A program made the position numbers and the translations under genes. From the NCBI GenBank assembly GCA_013400975.1, contig WBMZ01002713.1:98574-162573 (forward strand): 64,000 nucleotides of DNA, written 5' to 3'. Source of the stretch: Atrichornis clamosus. Lineage: Eukaryota; Chordata; Aves; Passeriformes; Menuridae. The notes under the pieces are model-generated. The model made no database searches. It had not been told where the DNA came from and saw nothing but the letters and a program-made list of their open reading frames with translations. This document shows positions 1 to 19,174 of the stretch, piece after piece. Each line of letters opens with the position of its first letter. The first letter of the stretch is position 1.

Positions 1-4337
<4,337 letters not shown>

Positions 4338-5689
4338 TCAAACAGAAGTTGTGATAATGTATGCATTAACAGAATACAAGAATTTTCTCGAACAGTTTTC
4401 ATTTAGAGTAAAAATGAGCTATTTTTATTTAAAAGTTTAGAGACTTCTTGGTAATTCCTGAAATCTGCAGTCACTCTTAATATCCCCTTTCATTATTGTT
4501 TGGAAACCATTAATCCTCTAACTTTAACTGTAACAACTGAAATGTCTTTTGCATTTTGCTGAATCTCATTTCACACCTCCAATAATGACTCACAAGCTTA
4601 TGGGAAGACTCTGCTAATGTAGAGGGTCAGGCATGCCTATCTGGAATTTTCAGACAATTATTCACTGCTACCCACTGTGCTCCCAGGATCCAATGACACT
4701 CCACTGATAATGCTGAGGTGGAGTACCTGGTACACACAAAAGCACTGCAGGTGCAACCTGCTCCTACACACCTGGAGGGTTCAACAGCAGTCAAATGGAG
4801 AGGAACATAACTCGGTAACCTTCATGTACAACTGCAGATCGTGCAAGATCTGACTTCAGATCCACTCCCTCATTCCATACGAAACACTGGCTCAAGTTTA
4901 TGTATGTGTATGTAACTGCTCACACCTCAAAATGCTTTTTTGGTGTTCACTACATGTGTAGTTCTACACACATCTTAAAATTATGTCTACAATGCTCTGT
5001 TCAATTATCCTCTGGTACAACATTCTGCAGATAAGCTCTGCCTGTCAGTCTTATGGGTAGTTGTGAGAATCTGTAAAAGGGAAAACAGTGACATTCTGAT
5101 CTCTGGCAAGTTCTAAAAACACACAAGGTCCTAGACTCTTTAATTTTGTAAATGACACATGTTATGAATGCATTCCCAGCTAAAAGCATTTTTAAAACCT
5201 ATTCTTATTACAAGGACAAAAGATTATGGAAGCAATGAATGGAATCCATAATACTGGAGGTAATCTTAGGTGTGACAAGCCCCTGCACACGCTTAGAGGA
5301 AGAACAAAACAAAGCAAAACAGGTGGCTGGAGCAAGAACTCCACCAGAGAAGAGCATGAAATTGTATGAAAAGCTGTGGATGCTTATATTCAGAGAGGAG
5401 AAGAGGTGTATATTGCAAGATCCCTGTTTAGAGTCTAATACCATGGAATTTGATCCCTAGAAAGGCATTAAAGTGGATCTCAACTCTGAATACAGGGGCG
5501 AAAAAAAGATCAGAGATACAGTTAATCCAGTATGGCATTAAAGATGACATGGTCTAAGGGAGTTAATGATAACAAACATCTAGTAAATAGCTTAACCATT
5601 CCTACATATTCATGAAGAGCAGCTTGCCAGGCTACAAGCAATTCAGGAGATGCCTGACCATCAGGAACATTTATTTTCTTCCAAGCAAG

Positions 5690-7650
5690 CAAGAAGTCAA
5701 ATCAGGGAGGCACTCTGATCTATTACTCACAAGCAAGAACAAACTGTCCCAGGAAGACAAAGTCTGTGTCAGACTTGGCTGAAGCAGCTGTGAGATGGTG
5801 GAATTTAAGATTCTAACAGACCTGAAGAAGGAAAATAGCAGACCTTGGACTTCAGGAGAACAGACTATGGCTTGTTTGGGAAAGTCACTGGCAGGATCCT
5901 GTGGAAAGCTGCTGTGAAGGGCAGAGGAGTGGGTTGATCTTTAAAGATGACATGTTCATAGCACAAGAACAGTCTGTTCTAGTTAGCTAGAAATCGATCA
6001 GGAATGGCAAGGAGCCAGTCTGGCAAAATGGGCAACCTCTATCTCAACTCAAGCACAAAAGGTCAAGGTTTGAAACAGGGAAGCAGAGATGGGTTACTCA
6101 ACAGGAATCTCCCAAACAAGCAAAGATGGAACTGGTAAAGCCAAGCTCAGCTGGAATTGAAACTCACCAGGGTTATGAAGGGAAACAAGCTTTTATAAAT
6201 ACATTGACAATAAAAGAAAGAATGAGGCGAGTATGGTCCCACTGCTGTCATGGACACAGAGAAGATCAAGGTAGTTGATATGCCTTTTTTGCTTCACTTC
6301 ACTCTCCAGCTCTGCTCAGAGGCCTCCCACCTCCTTGAAGCCAAAAGCAGAGTGTGGGGCAGTGGAGTATCACAGTAGAGGAAGTTAAGAGTTAAAGACC
6401 AATGAAGCAAACTTGACATACACTAGATTATGAGATGACCCAGGATGCATCCAAGAAGCCAGTCAACACCATTACCACACTGTTCTCTATCACCTTTGAA
6501 AGGTCATGGCAACTTGGGAAGGTGATGACTGGTAAAGGGCAAATGTTATGTTCATGTTCTAAAAGGGAAACAAGGAGGCTACAGGCTGGAAGAGCAGCCT
6601 GACCACACTGCCCAAGATGATCACAGAGCAAATCTGTCTGGAATTCACTCCCAAGCATATGATGCACATGAAAGGGGAAGAACAGCCAGAATGGATCTAA
6701 AATGACAAGCTATGTTTGATTAACCTGATTTCCTTCCATGACGAGAAGTCTGTCTTGGTGGACACAAAGGGAAAGCAGTACGTATGTCCTTTCCTTGACT
6801 GTAGCATGACTTCCAACACAGCATCTCAAAGTATCTTTGTAGTCAAACCAGGCTGACGTGGATTGCACAGAGAAATTACCAGGTGAATGCAAAACTTGTT
6901 GGGAGTCACAGTCAGTGGTTTTAAGTTCAAAGCTGGTATACTGGAGTGCAGGGCAGCTTCTGCGAGTGACCCAGACAGGATGAGTAAATGACAGGAAGCT
7001 CAGAGTTCCACAATAGCAAGTGCAGAGTCCTGTAGCTGGGATGGAACAGCACCACACGACAGAACATTATGCACTTACCAGCTGGAAAGGCACCCTTGAG
7101 AAAGAGGACCTGACAGCCCTGGTGGACAACAAGCCAAGCAGAGAGGAACGAGCAGCCAGCCTCTGCACTGACTGTGTACAAGTACGTGTTGCTAAATGCA
7201 CAGCCAGTAGGTTGAGGGAAGTAGATTTCCTTTGCTATTTGTCATCTGTGAAACCATACGTGGAATGTCATGACTAACTTTGGGCTCCTCAGTGCACAAC
7301 AAATATCAAAATATTCCCTAGCTTCATGGAAGGCATCACATGATGCTCAAGAGAAGCTGAGAGAACTCGAATTGTTCAGGTTAGGAATGGATAAATGCTT
7401 GGCCTCAACAGAAGCTGAAATGAGGCTTTACTTCTAAGGCCTACAAAGTGAAAGGACAAGAGTCAACAGACAAGTTGAAACATCAGAAATCCTATTTTGT
7501 AGGAAAAGAATAGTAACAATTGGGGAATGGAGCAGACTTTTCAGTGTAACTGCAAAACCTCCATCTTCGGAAATTTAAAAAATTCAACTGCACAAGGACC
7601 TGAACAATCTGATATAACATCAAAACTGGTTTTGATCCTTCCTAACCTGT
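5690..7650 (+). mobile_element. CR1 LINE, long decayed copy (endonuclease C terminus through reverse transcriptase)
   Basis: Broken translations in changing frames follow the order of CR1 ORF2. At 5790-5930 they match the end of the endonuclease region (a CEMVEFKI-like stretch, then PWTSG/DFRR-like and GRILWKAA-like pieces). At about 6180-6300 comes the linker with an FYKYI-like and KRK-rich segment, then a clause matching the ...EDTEKIKVVDMPFLLHF pattern. Decayed reverse-transcriptase sequence fills about 6430-7250, and the C-terminal and 3' region (degraded KLRELELFRL-like, then CR1 tail text) runs to about 7650. Many stops and frameshifts show that it is long dead. Most CR1 copies in bird genomes are only a few hundred bases, so this is a comparatively long one. 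It lies antisense to ROCK2. The ends are approximate. Confidence 0.75.
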
Positions 7651-8388
7651 GGAACAGAAAAATGCAACTATAACTTTCTTCATCTGAGAAAAAGATTGAA
7701 TGTGACAGGCAAGTAAAGTTACAAGGACAGAGGCAATTAAAACCTCAAAAATTTACTACACTCAGTGTACTAATAAGACCAAAGTAATTCAGTGTGTGAA
7801 CAGGAAAAGGAGTTGAGAGAATTGTGAGGCTGTTTTCTATACTGAATCATAAAAGCTTAGATCAAAGCATAAGAAAGCACCAGCGTTTCACCCACACCAA
7901 GCTTATTTTGTTAATCACGTGAACTGATTTTGCAGATTGAGAAGGGAAGACTGTGTTCAGAAGTTTACTTAACTGCATATCAGAGGCTCTGGCACAAGGT
8001 AAGGATAAATTCAAATTCACACAAAATTGCAGTAGAGAAAGAGTATTAGCAAACTTCAAGTCACAGAGACTGTTCCATTACATATTTGAATACAATGTTA
8101 CATCTCATGAGAGAACGGAATGATATTAATTTATTTTCAAATGTTTCTGAGATGTTTCAAATGTTTTCAGATATGTGAAGTGAGACAGCAGGGATTTAAA
8201 CACACTGAAAAAGTTGTGTGTGGTTTTATACATCTCAATTTCTGATCAGAAACTCATAGGAATACTTCTGTAGAAAGCAGTAACTACAAACAAAGGTACT
8301 ACAGCTCCAGTGAAACTCTTCAAGCATTAAATACTGCAAATAGCAATGAAAAACCCAACAATATATGAAACAACCAACTTAGGAGTTA

Positions 8389-8422
8389 CTAGTTTTATCA
8401 TCCTGCTAGTTTTATCATCCCT
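8389..8422. repeat. 17-bp tandem duplication
   Basis: Two adjacent copies of ctagttttatcatcctg, differing only at the last two bases. Intronic, with no evident function. Confidence 0.85.
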
Positions 8423-8466
8423 GTGAAATGCTGAGAATGGAGAAATTCTACTTGCTTTGCTAAAAG

Positions 8467-8815
8467 ATAGAATAGAATAGAACAGAACAGGCTAGAGCCC
8501 TTTCAGTTGGAAGGGACCCACAGTGATCATGGATCCAACTGCCTGACCACTTCAGGGATGACCAACAGTTAAACGCGTTGCTGAGGGTGGTATCCAAATG
8601 CCTCTTAAACAAGCTTGGGGTGTTGATCGTCTCGCTAGGCCTGTTCCAGAGTTTGACCACCCTCTCAATAAAGAAATGCTTCATGATGTCTAGTCTGAAA
8701 CTCCCCTGGTGCAGCTTTGAACCATTCCCACATGTCCTGTCACTGGCTCCCAAGAAGAGCTCAGCACCTCCCTCTCTACTTCCCCCCTCTTTGTAGAGCA
8801 ATAGGTCATCCCTCC
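8467..8815 (-). mobile_element. CR1 LINE 3' fragment, antisense to the plus strand
   Basis: On the minus strand the frame reads SDRTCGNGSKLHQGSFRLDI and then a KHFFIERVV-like segment, the standard C terminus of CR1 ORF2, followed by the short 3' UTR (LPTE-like, from gggtcccttccaact). It ends with the pentamer microsatellite (TTCTA)n at 8467-8491. The copy is 5'-truncated as usual for target-primed insertion and has a small internal deletion near 8765-8800. It is in the same orientation as ROCK2 transcription. Confidence 0.92.
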
Positions 8816-11800
8816 TAACTACTTTAACTAAAATTTAATAATCTTATTTTTAAATAATACCATATAGGGATGCAAGTGTTATGAAGGTATCAGTTACACA
8901 GATGGATTGTCTATTTTGGCATAAAATTTTACAGATATAGAACAGATAATCAATGCATGGAACTAATCTGAAACAAGAAACTGGGGTGCAAGAAGACAAG
9001 CTTAGATTAACCCTGAAGCCATGTCATAATTGCAACATGCTGGATCATAAGATTTAGTTTATGTATCACATAACATGATCTAATCCAAGGTGCACCAGAC
9101 CCTTCCAACAGCAGCCTTCTAGTAGTGGTCTGAATTTTCAGATTTCACACAGATGAGTTTGCACATTTTGGTATCTATGTGCACATGTCTCATGAATTTG
9201 CAAGAGCACAAAGCCCAGCAGAAGAAAAATAATATATTTAAAGGAAGGCACTAAATGGACTCCCCAGCCCCAAGATACAATGGAATCTTATAAAAATATT
9301 GTGGCATTTGAGTAAAAGTCCTAAAACGTGAGAATATTATCACCAGTGACTCAGTTTTGTTCTTTAAGACAGGAAGTACCAGGAATGCTAGATATAAAGA
9401 GTGTTTAAAGACAGCTTTTGATTTACTATTTCAAAATGGCACTATAACCTTTAAACAAATGAAGTTTCACTTACTGAAAGGGCAGAGTGTTTGGATCAGT
9501 CACTGGCAGCTGGGACCAAGAATGTGGCTGAAGGTTGCAAATGCTTGTGAAAATGGAAAAAATACCTGTCTAGGACAGTAAAGGGGCATGGGGAGGAGGA
9601 AAAAACACCAAACTGTTCTGCTTTTTAAGGTAAAAAAAGAAGTTCATATGAAGGCTATTTTCTTTTAAAAAAAAGCATGTGTATCAAGCAGTTCTGGAGA
9701 GTGTATAGATGAGGGGAAAAAAATTGCAAGGGAGTGCAATTTTACCCCACAGATCAGACACAGTCAGTCAATGACTTCTGCTGTGGAGTACATTAAGCCA
9801 AAAGTTCCTGCCCTAGGCAAAAGTCCGGCCAGAAGTTAAACTGAAGTACAGCCAGGAAGAGCTGCAATCCCACAGCAGACCAAAACCAAACAGAAAGCAC
9901 AACTGAATGACTGAAGTAATTAGGGGTGCATACATAATATCTGGTCAAAGGTGTGTGAGGAAAACGAAGTTGCCGAAGACCTTGCAGAAGCAGCAGAAAC
10001 TAGAAGGCACAGCTTCAGACAAGGTAATGCTTCCCCCCTTAAAGAAACGAAAGGGGTCCCCCTTGAGAAGTATTTTCTCTTGCGTAGATGGAAAAGAGCA
10101 GAAGACAGAGAAACAGAAAGCAGCAGCCCTCTGGCTTGCAGAGAACACATCCCTAACACAATGAAAATAAGCCTTATGGCAGGACTGAATTGCTTTATAT
10201 CTACCAAGTACCCAAACAGAAAAGTGGTTAATAACACTGACATATAACTTGTTTATACATCTAAGACATTCTGTCTTAAACACTGTGGCTTCCATGCTCT
10301 GCTTGGGAAAGTTGGTTATTTGATACCTCTCCCATTCCTACTCTTACCAGAACAATATCATTAAGAATGGAACTGGAGCCCAACCTGCTAAGGCAACTGC
10401 AAAGACCTGTCAGGGAACTGCCTTAGAGAAGCCAAGAGAAAACCAGAGGAGCAATTAGCTCCTTAACTCAGTGAAAGTTCTACACTGCACTAAATTTCTA
10501 AGATTCTTCTTGGCATGTGACGTTTCATCAGTGCTGCTGAAAGGAGCCTGGGGCACACAGAGCTGCAGCCCTGGGAGGCACTCACACCACACTGGGTAAC
10601 GCAGCTCTGTTGGTGAGCACGTGGCTGGCGCAGGATTCAGCAAGTTCAGTGACATAACAAAATGCAAGGGAAGGAATCAGAATGGTTAATTTTGAAAGAA
10701 ATTAATCTTAACAGATAAATCTTCCAAGTAAGCAGTGTCTGCTTGGAGAGGAAAAGGCCCAAAGCAGCAAAGTTTACTCAGGGGGCATAGCAAAACTTCT
10801 GCACAAGTACTTCTGCATCTGTACTAGAAGTTCCTTCTACTGTAAATACGTCCATTGCCACTACACTCTACAAATCTGCCAAACTACATAAAATCGGCAA
10901 ATCATTTTAACAACACAATTTCCAATTCTTGAGTGATGCTGGATAATGCACAGGAAATCACTGATCCACTTAGGGAGACAAGACTTTTGGACTGTACCAG
11001 GCCTGTTGATGGGACCACTCCCTGTGCTGCTGTTTGGACTTATCAAAATCTGCTGTTCATGCCCTTTTTTTCCTGATGATAAGATTTTAAGTGATTAAAT
11101 ATTTTCAACTTGTTGCTTAAACCTGCTACTTAATTATTTAAGGCTAAGTCACACCTGAATGGGAGACCACCAAAAAAGACCCAAGCCACTAAGACATCAC
11201 TCAACACTTGGCAAATTTCAGATGGCAGAAAAAGTGACTTGGAAGAATTTATTCAACCTATTGTCTTTGCCTAGATGACAGAATAGGAAAAGAAAAGACT
11301 AAGGAAGATTTGTTACACCAAGCCCATGCTGAAAACCTCAGCCTGCTTCTCTAAAATAAGCAAATTAGTTTTGCTCTCCGAGGACTATAAGATTCCTCTC
11401 ATTGTTTTGAGAATGAAATATCGAGTTATGCTTTCCTGTTCCATGAATACTCTAAAAAAACACAGCAATTTAACCAGAATTCTAGCAGTTGATTAAAGTA
11501 ACACAGAAAACTGGAAAGGAATGGAACCTTAAATATAAGATATTTGATGTTCCTCTTCTAACAAATACAGGCTCCACTTTGGTTCAATACCTTATCAGAA
11601 CAGTAAGGGAAAGCAAGCAATTAAAGAATATCTTGCATATTAAACACGTGAAGAGTCTGCTTCCGCAAAGTGGTCACAGATACACCAAACTCCCACAGTA
11701 TGGAAAATTAATAAATTGCCTTTGTGAAATGAGTTGAAACATTTGAGTTTCAGCTTGAAACTATGAATTGAGTTGAACATCAATTAATGTCTCAGTTGAA

Positions 11801-12766
11801 ATGCAAACTATTTCATTTTTAAATTAAAGTAAGCTATTAATAAAACATTAGCCTGCAAAGTAATGACTTGACGTAGGTTGGAAGTAGGGTGTATGCAAGC
11901 CCCTGGGAATTTTGTAGGGAAAAAAAAAACTTCTTAAAGTGTTATTGCGGAAGAATTAAGTGATTAAGCTGACCGAAAGTGTGATGATTATTTAGTGTTC
12001 TCCATAATTTTTGAAGACTTGTGTAATACGGATTAAACAATTGCAATGACTCTGCCTCAGCTGCCTCACTGTGCACCACAGTGCTAACTCACAGCAGGCC
12101 CCGCCACCTTCTCTGTGGTTGCCTCAGGAAGCCTTGAGGAGGGATGAGGGCTCCAGGCCCCCGGCACAGACCGCTCATCAGAGTCTGTCAGAACCTTTTG
12201 ACAGCAGTTTTCATCTAGGAATTTGCTACAATTCTTCAGATGCTGAGAAAAATCACAAGAGACAAGAACTCACTGTTCCCTAACCTAAGAGAGCAACAAC
12301 TTACAGTTAATTCTTAATACAGCTCCCAAATTTTCTTCCAAGCCCAAGGTAGCAAGAGGCTTCAACAAGCACGTGCCACACTCTTTCCACTAAGACCTGC
12401 TACCCTCAGAATAGTTTCCAAGAAGATATGGGCTATGGGTTCAGCAATTATAAAATGGCAATGCCAATAAAAACCCACTTGTCCGGTTTTTTCCTGTTCC
12501 TGAGTGGCTCATTTTGTGCTGGCACAAGTATGAGTGAAATGAAAATCATAAACTGATCTTTGCTTCTTTTTTGCCTGACCAGTTCTAACAAAAAGAAAAA
12601 ACAAACCTCCCCACTCTTTGCATTCATTCTGCTCAGTTCCCCGATGTGGTACATAACAAACCATACAAACACCTGCGTCAGAAAGGACTTTGAAATGCAT
12701 CACTCTAGCAGGAATTTCTGTTGCCATATTACCAGCCTCAAATGCTTCTAAAATTCTAATTTCTGA

Positions 12767-12780
12767 TTTTTTTTTTTTTT
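12767..12780. repeat. Poly-T run (14)
   Basis: Uninterrupted run of 14 T on the plus strand in intron 2. Confidence 0.9.
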
Positions 12781-13252
12781 AGTGTAAATCATAGAAGATA
12801 TGCAGCACTGTTTTTCATTCTCTCCCAGTCAGTACAGAAATAGGAGAGAAATTACATGGATGATTCTTAAGAGAGATGCATTACCACACAATGTGTTGGC
12901 CAAAATAGACAGGTTTTACATGTTTTCTTAAATGTTCAACAGGTAAGGATGAAGTGCATCCTTGAAAACTTTTTGTTAACTACTGTGAACTTTTTTGTAA
13001 CACATCTCAAAAATTTTTAACTAGTATCTGGCTATTTCAACTGTATACTGTCAGCTGATTTAACAAAACAAAGGCAGTAACAAAATTGTCAACGAAAGTA
13101 TATTTTCATGCTTCTGACACTGCTGGTAGCCTGCAGGCCACATAAGATACTTAATAATATCTACTACAACAATGGGAGAGAACCTAGAGGAGAAGAAGGA
13201 GCAACAGCCTTCAAAAAAGGGAAGACAGGTAGCAAGAATGTTCAGGGGCTGC

Positions 13253-13302
13253 AGAAAACAAATAAACAACAAAAACCAACCAATCAAACAACAAACAAAA
13301 CT
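13253..13302. repeat. A-rich low-complexity tract
   Basis: Imperfect (AAC/AAAC)n-type sequence on the plus strand. No element body is recognisable next to it. Confidence 0.7.
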
Positions 13303-14630
13303 CCCAACCTGGTCCCAAGGTTAACTGTTTTCCCACAGTTGCTATTTCTAATAGTCAAAGGACACTAGTCTTCTAATTAGAAAAAGGTTTCTAATTTTGT
13401 CCTACTGCAAAAATAGTAATGCAAAAGCAAATCTGATCAGCTCATAGAAGTTACTGATAAATATTATTTATGTCATTTCCATAGGGCATTTCCCTCACTT
13501 CACATGTGCTCAGTGGAAAGTAACAAGGATACTTAAAATGCTGTTCCAGACCCTTTATTTCACAAATATCTCCTTGAATCTCTTTGAACTCAAAATGAGA
13601 ATAATCCCAAGGTATGGCTCTACTTTCTAATCTGCTGTTTCTTATTTACTGTATTTTAAGTGATTTCTCCAAATGAGACTTTACTGGCAACTGTAAAGCT
13701 GTATGTCCATCTACGGGGCTCTGCTAAATCTCACAGAGAAGCACTGAATTCCAAACAAAGAACTCATTACAAATTACTACACCAGCCATGATTTAACTGA
13801 GGAGCGTGAATGAATATTCCAAGAAGTCCTAGGGCAACAGAGGGCAGGTACATACAGCTCCCACCAGTAAACAATCTAAAAAAGGAGCTGCTGATAAGAC
13901 TGCATCTTCAGTAACCTTGACATATACAATAGAAAAGGTTTATTTAAAAAATATGCATCTCAAAATAAGATCACTACAAAGCATAGTTGTTCCAAGAAGG
14001 CTTACTCACTGCAAATTACATTTTAAAACAAATAATGCACTATTTTTACATGAAAAGAAATTCTGCTTATATACATACACAGAAGCCATTTAAAAAAGAC
14101 AAAACACAGCTACTCTGATGTAACAGTCTTCCATTTCCACATGCTCAATAAACTCCAGGATCCTGTCTACAATTAATTTGGGGAGAATCACAAACATTTA
14201 ATGCAAAAGTTCAAAAATGCACCAGTAGATTTCAAGGTACAACAATTTAGTTTTAAAAACCCACAGAAGGTTTCTCTGTTAGATTAAATACGACTGTATA
14301 AACAATGCTGACATTCTGTGTAATGAATTCATGAAGAATAATAACTAAAATATGCTTAGCAAATTATGTAGCTACACATACATTAAGATAAGACAATAAC
14401 ATAAAAGGATTTTTCCAACTATATTTAGGAAAATAAAAATCTACAGCAGATATTTTCCAACATATTTTAGCAATATAATGACTCGCCAAAATGAAATTTC
14501 TCTTTGTAATAAATAGTCCTCCAAAGCGTTTGGAGTACAGAAGCTCCGAGTTATACAAATTAGTACAATAACCATCAGCAGTGCATTTCTGACCACTCAG
14601 TTTCTAATGACTGAGATCACAACACTGTCA

Positions 14631-14738
<108 letters not shown>

Positions 14739-16059
14739 CTAAAAAAAAATAAAAATAAGTTAATTGAGTTCTAAAATCTTAATTAACAACTCTCCTAAAA
14801 TTACTACACTGACACTGATTATATATTATTCAAGCATGCATTACATTCCTAGTAGGCAAATCAAACAAGCTCTCGAGTATGTTTATAAACCAGCAGAGGA
14901 GCCAACACACACTGACTGGCTCCAAGTTCTATAAACAGTACAGCTATATTACCACTGATTAGTGGCACTGGGACTTAAACTGGAGTAGCAGTTTTAATCT
15001 TAATCAGTAAGTAATCTTACTCATTAAACACTGATTTAAGATACTGAGTACCGCCAATCCATTTTTCTTACTTCTGTTACACTTTTCCTGAAAAAACTTT
15101 GTGTTTGTATTATCCATATTATTGCTTTGATCAAAGTCTCTCTACCTTCTCATTCTGGATGTTCAAAAAGCAACTGCACACTTTTCTTGGAAGCAAGACA
15201 TGACCTAAACTTAAGAAGACAATTCACCATGTAATTCAGACTCATAAAGACTAGAATAGTTTTTCTAAGTGACTCAACAGAAGACAAGCCAGAACTCTAC
15301 ATGCCGTTCTTCTACCCATTATCAATGCCTCAGCAGAAAACAACTGAGACCTCTTAAAATGACAAGGGATGAGATCACTAAAAGTAAACTAAAAATAGTA
15401 TTTTAAATGCCTTTTACAAGACTTGACTCAATTCCACCTTTGTGCAACCTGGAAAAGCTTTAGAAAATTACGTTTAAACACGAAGACCTTTCCAGTTACA
15501 CAGGGACAAATAAAACTAAAAATTAGTTTCAGATACTAAGAGGAGCCAGAGACACCATTCATTGTCAGTAACTCCAGTTCAACCTAAACTGGCAGCTTTA
15601 TTCATTGCTCTAAGAACAAAATCCTGAGATGCTTTTTCAGGATTTTGAGCCTTGACAGGGCATCACAGAGATTTAAGTCAGAGACCACATCATGTTTATT
15701 AATAGGCAGCCAACAGAACTGGAAAGCTTTTCAGTCTTCTTAAAAACTGAGGCTATAGCTAATAGCATGCTGATTTTATGTTTTCTTTCTTAATTTATCT
15801 GGACGGTACAATTTATTGCAAATATGACTAAAATTATTATATTCACTTTAATAACATATCTACCTGGAGAGATTCAGAGGCAAAGCCTAAGATTATTAAA
15901 TACATTTTGAACGCCACTGTGTCCTCAATAAGCACACACAAAAATAAGACTGCTTCATCTGTGGAGATGTCACTTTTGTCCACAGAACACAGAATGTTTA
16001 AGACCATTTTCAAAATTAAGATATTTTATCTATTTTTACCTCCTAACCAATGAAAGTGT

Positions 16060-16812
16060 CTTGGGAAGTGTCACAGACAAGCTGATGGATATGGTTTAGA
16101 CACATGATTAAAAGCTGGCTGAAATACTTGTCTCAGAAGACTGATCAGTGGCACGAAGTCAAGTTGGAGCCAGTCACCAGCAGCGCACCCCTGCACTGCC
16201 ACTTCTCTGGACAGAGAAGACTATCACAAAGTTCAATAAGCGGAAGAGCTAAGTCCTGCTTCGGGGCAGGAATAACCCCAGGCACCAGGTATAGGCTGTG
16301 GCCTGACAAGCGGGAGAGCAGCTTTGGAAAGAAAACAACAGGTGATCCTTCCTCTCTACTGCACTGATGAGGTCACACCTGGAGTGAGTGAAAGGCAGTG
16401 AGTCCAGCAAAGGGCCATGAAGATTACAGCACTGGAGCATTTCTCAAAAGAGAAAAAGGTCAGAGAGCTGGGATTCTTCAGCCTGAGATGAGAAGACTCA
16501 GGGCAGGGGAGCTCATCAAGGTGTCTAAGTACTTGATGGGAAGGACTGAAGAAAAGGAAGTGCTCATTGGCAGGACAAGAGACAATGGACACAAGGTAAA
16601 ACACATGAAATTCTTTTTGAACACTTTTTTTCCCGAGTGGTCAAGTACTGGAAAAAATTGCCTAGAGAGGTTGTAGAGTCTCCACCAGTGGAGATATTCA
16701 AAACCTGACAGGACACGGTCCTGGCCAACCTACTTTGGCTGACCCTGCAATGAGCAGGGCTGTTAGACTAGATGTAAAGACATCCTTGACAACCTCAAAC
16801 ATTCTGTAATCC
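16060..16812 (+). mobile_element. CR1 LINE 3' fragment
   Basis: The plus strand carries a decayed reverse-transcriptase segment near 16160-16200 (a WSQSPAAHP-like remnant of the SSW-PVTSGVPQG motif). The thumb region follows at 16460-16560 and the CR1 3' UTR at 16640-16812, with the characteristic text for leucine-rich end, gttagactagatg and a final attctgtaat. Internal deletions have shortened it. It is antisense to ROCK2. Confidence 0.88.
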
Positions 16813-19174
16813 ACTGCTGCACAGAGAAAAGGTGGAATTTTACTCAACTCTATGTAACATGAACTGTTATGAAGGTCTTACACATCAAGTTTTAGAACTT
16901 CCTAAGAGGAAGAAACATAAAACACTGTTATTAAGAAAAAAGGGAAGTCAGTGAAGACGGTACAGTAGTTGCTTTAACAACAATATTTACAGGAATTATT
17001 TCAGCCTTAACCATTACTGTTCCTGCAAGACATATTAAAGATAAAGGAGTGATGCACCAGGACGTCATACTCAGAGGGACAGCAGACTTACTATCTATTC
17101 TTAATTTCGATGATATTTTTACAAAAGATACAATAAAACCAAACCTAAATAACAAAGTTACTAAATACGTATGGATTAGTCACTGCATGAATTGCACAGC
17201 TATTTCCAATAACCTGGACAAATCCACCAGGAAGTAGTCCCTTGAGGTGACTTTCTGCAAAGTAACATAATAGAATCCATACTTTGTTTAGTAAACAACA
17301 CTTTCAAAAAAGGGTATCTCATTCTGCAGCACAGCAAAAATACGGATATACCTTGCAACATGTAGAGAAGTACCATACTGAATGCTCTGATGGGAAGAGC
17401 TCGGCCACCTTGTAGGATTTTACCTAGCTCAATGAAATATCAATTCCAATTAGCTGGCAGTCTACACACATCACTGAACTCCAACATTCTTCTTTCACTG
17501 CTACTGACACAATATTCTCATTATCACTAACAACTAGGTAGACATTTTAAGGGAGATGTAAAAGCACTCTGTGCTAAAACAAGTCAGTAAGATATGTTTT
17601 TGTTCTTCCTATTTTTGAGGGGAAGAGAGGTGAGATCACCTAATGTTTTAATGCTTTCCATGCGAAGATATTTTAGTGGTAGACCAAGAAACCCATTTAT
17701 AGTGTGTTCAAGTTCTGTCTCATGCAAAATGTGAGGGAAAAGAATTAAAGTTATCACCCAACAAAAATTTCAGTGAAGTTGGATTACAAAGTCCAAACCT
17801 TCCAATTTAAACTGAACTGTATATTATAATTTCAGATGTCACTTTTTTCCCCCTGTGTCCTTCTGATTCCATGGCCTTTTTGTGGGCTATAAAAACTGAG
17901 AACCATATTTGCAGGTCTTTTCTTATAAGCTCTTTCTGCCTCTTTTTCATGGACTCCTGGTAACATTTTTTACAAGTTGACTATTTTAGGTATTTGGGGG
18001 TGTCCTAACTGTTGCAGAAAGACAGCTACAGCTGGTGTCAAAGAAAGGTGATCAGTATTATCATCACAGGGAACAGAAAGTGTGTCAGATTTTTTTTATG
18101 CCTGGGAACAAGTCTTATTATCCTACTCCAAAGACAAGATTTTAAACTTTTAAACAAAGTTTTAAGGTAAGATTTCAAGGTCATGTCAACATGTAGTTTA
18201 TGAAACTGTCTGGCAGCAGTTTATGACTTGTCTTGCACCTTAGCATTTTGTCAAAAGTTGTTTCCTTAAAGCTTTACATTTTCATTGAAAGATCTACTTT
18301 ACATTACTTAACACAAAAATTCACTACAATTAAGAAGCTGGGTCAAAAGATTACACAGTAAAACAGACCATTCAGACTGAAGAGAAGTAATCCAGGAAAT
18401 GACGTCTCCTCTGTCTAGGCCTCACAGATAAGTCACTTCAACCAGGAAACACGCTATTAAAGGGGTTTCACTGTTTGCTTCCTCTTTCTGCTATTACAAA
18501 AGACTTAGAAGCTAACAGGCCAAAAATAGCAGCTTCCAAACAAACATGCCACTGGCAAAGACCGATCTGCCCCTGTCAAAAGCCTTTTTGCTCATGGCAA
18601 ACATGCTAAAATGTTTTCCAAGAGAAAAGTCCCAACTTGATAAATTTTGCAACACCCTCCTACTATACCAGAGTTCCCATCCACTATGGCACCCTCTGGA
18701 GACAACACGGAGCTTGGATTTCCCAGCAAGCAGCTTGCACTGTTTACAGACCTCAATGAACCAAAGGAAAAACAGGGAAGAAAAGTTTAGGAGATACAGG
18801 AACTAAATGTTTACGTTCTTCTTTGACAAAAGGAGCAGTAATAGGAAAAATACTAGTAGCTTCTCAATAATGAGCTTAATATTAATTCCAGGAAATCCCA
18901 CAGAAGCCCTCATCGAATTAAACCATGCTGTGCTGATAAGAGTTTCTGACATTAAAGTAACTGTTTGAACCTGTCTAACATGGACATGTACATATAAACT
19001 CCACCGGGTGTCAAAAGCAGCTTTGGCTACTTTGATTTATTCCTCACTTTCATGATGTGAAAAAAATAAAACTCAAGGCCAAAATATAAGATACTTGGAC
19101 AGAAAAGGTATGTTACTTCAGAAAATAATACATAATCCTGCAGTAACTGGAAACCATAAAAGCATAGTGAAAGA

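Noticed and set aside
9907..10295. Overlapping frames of 85-116 codons on both strands
   Set aside because: No recognisable domain, no splice-site support and no repeat identity. Overlap on both strands suggests chance absence of stops.
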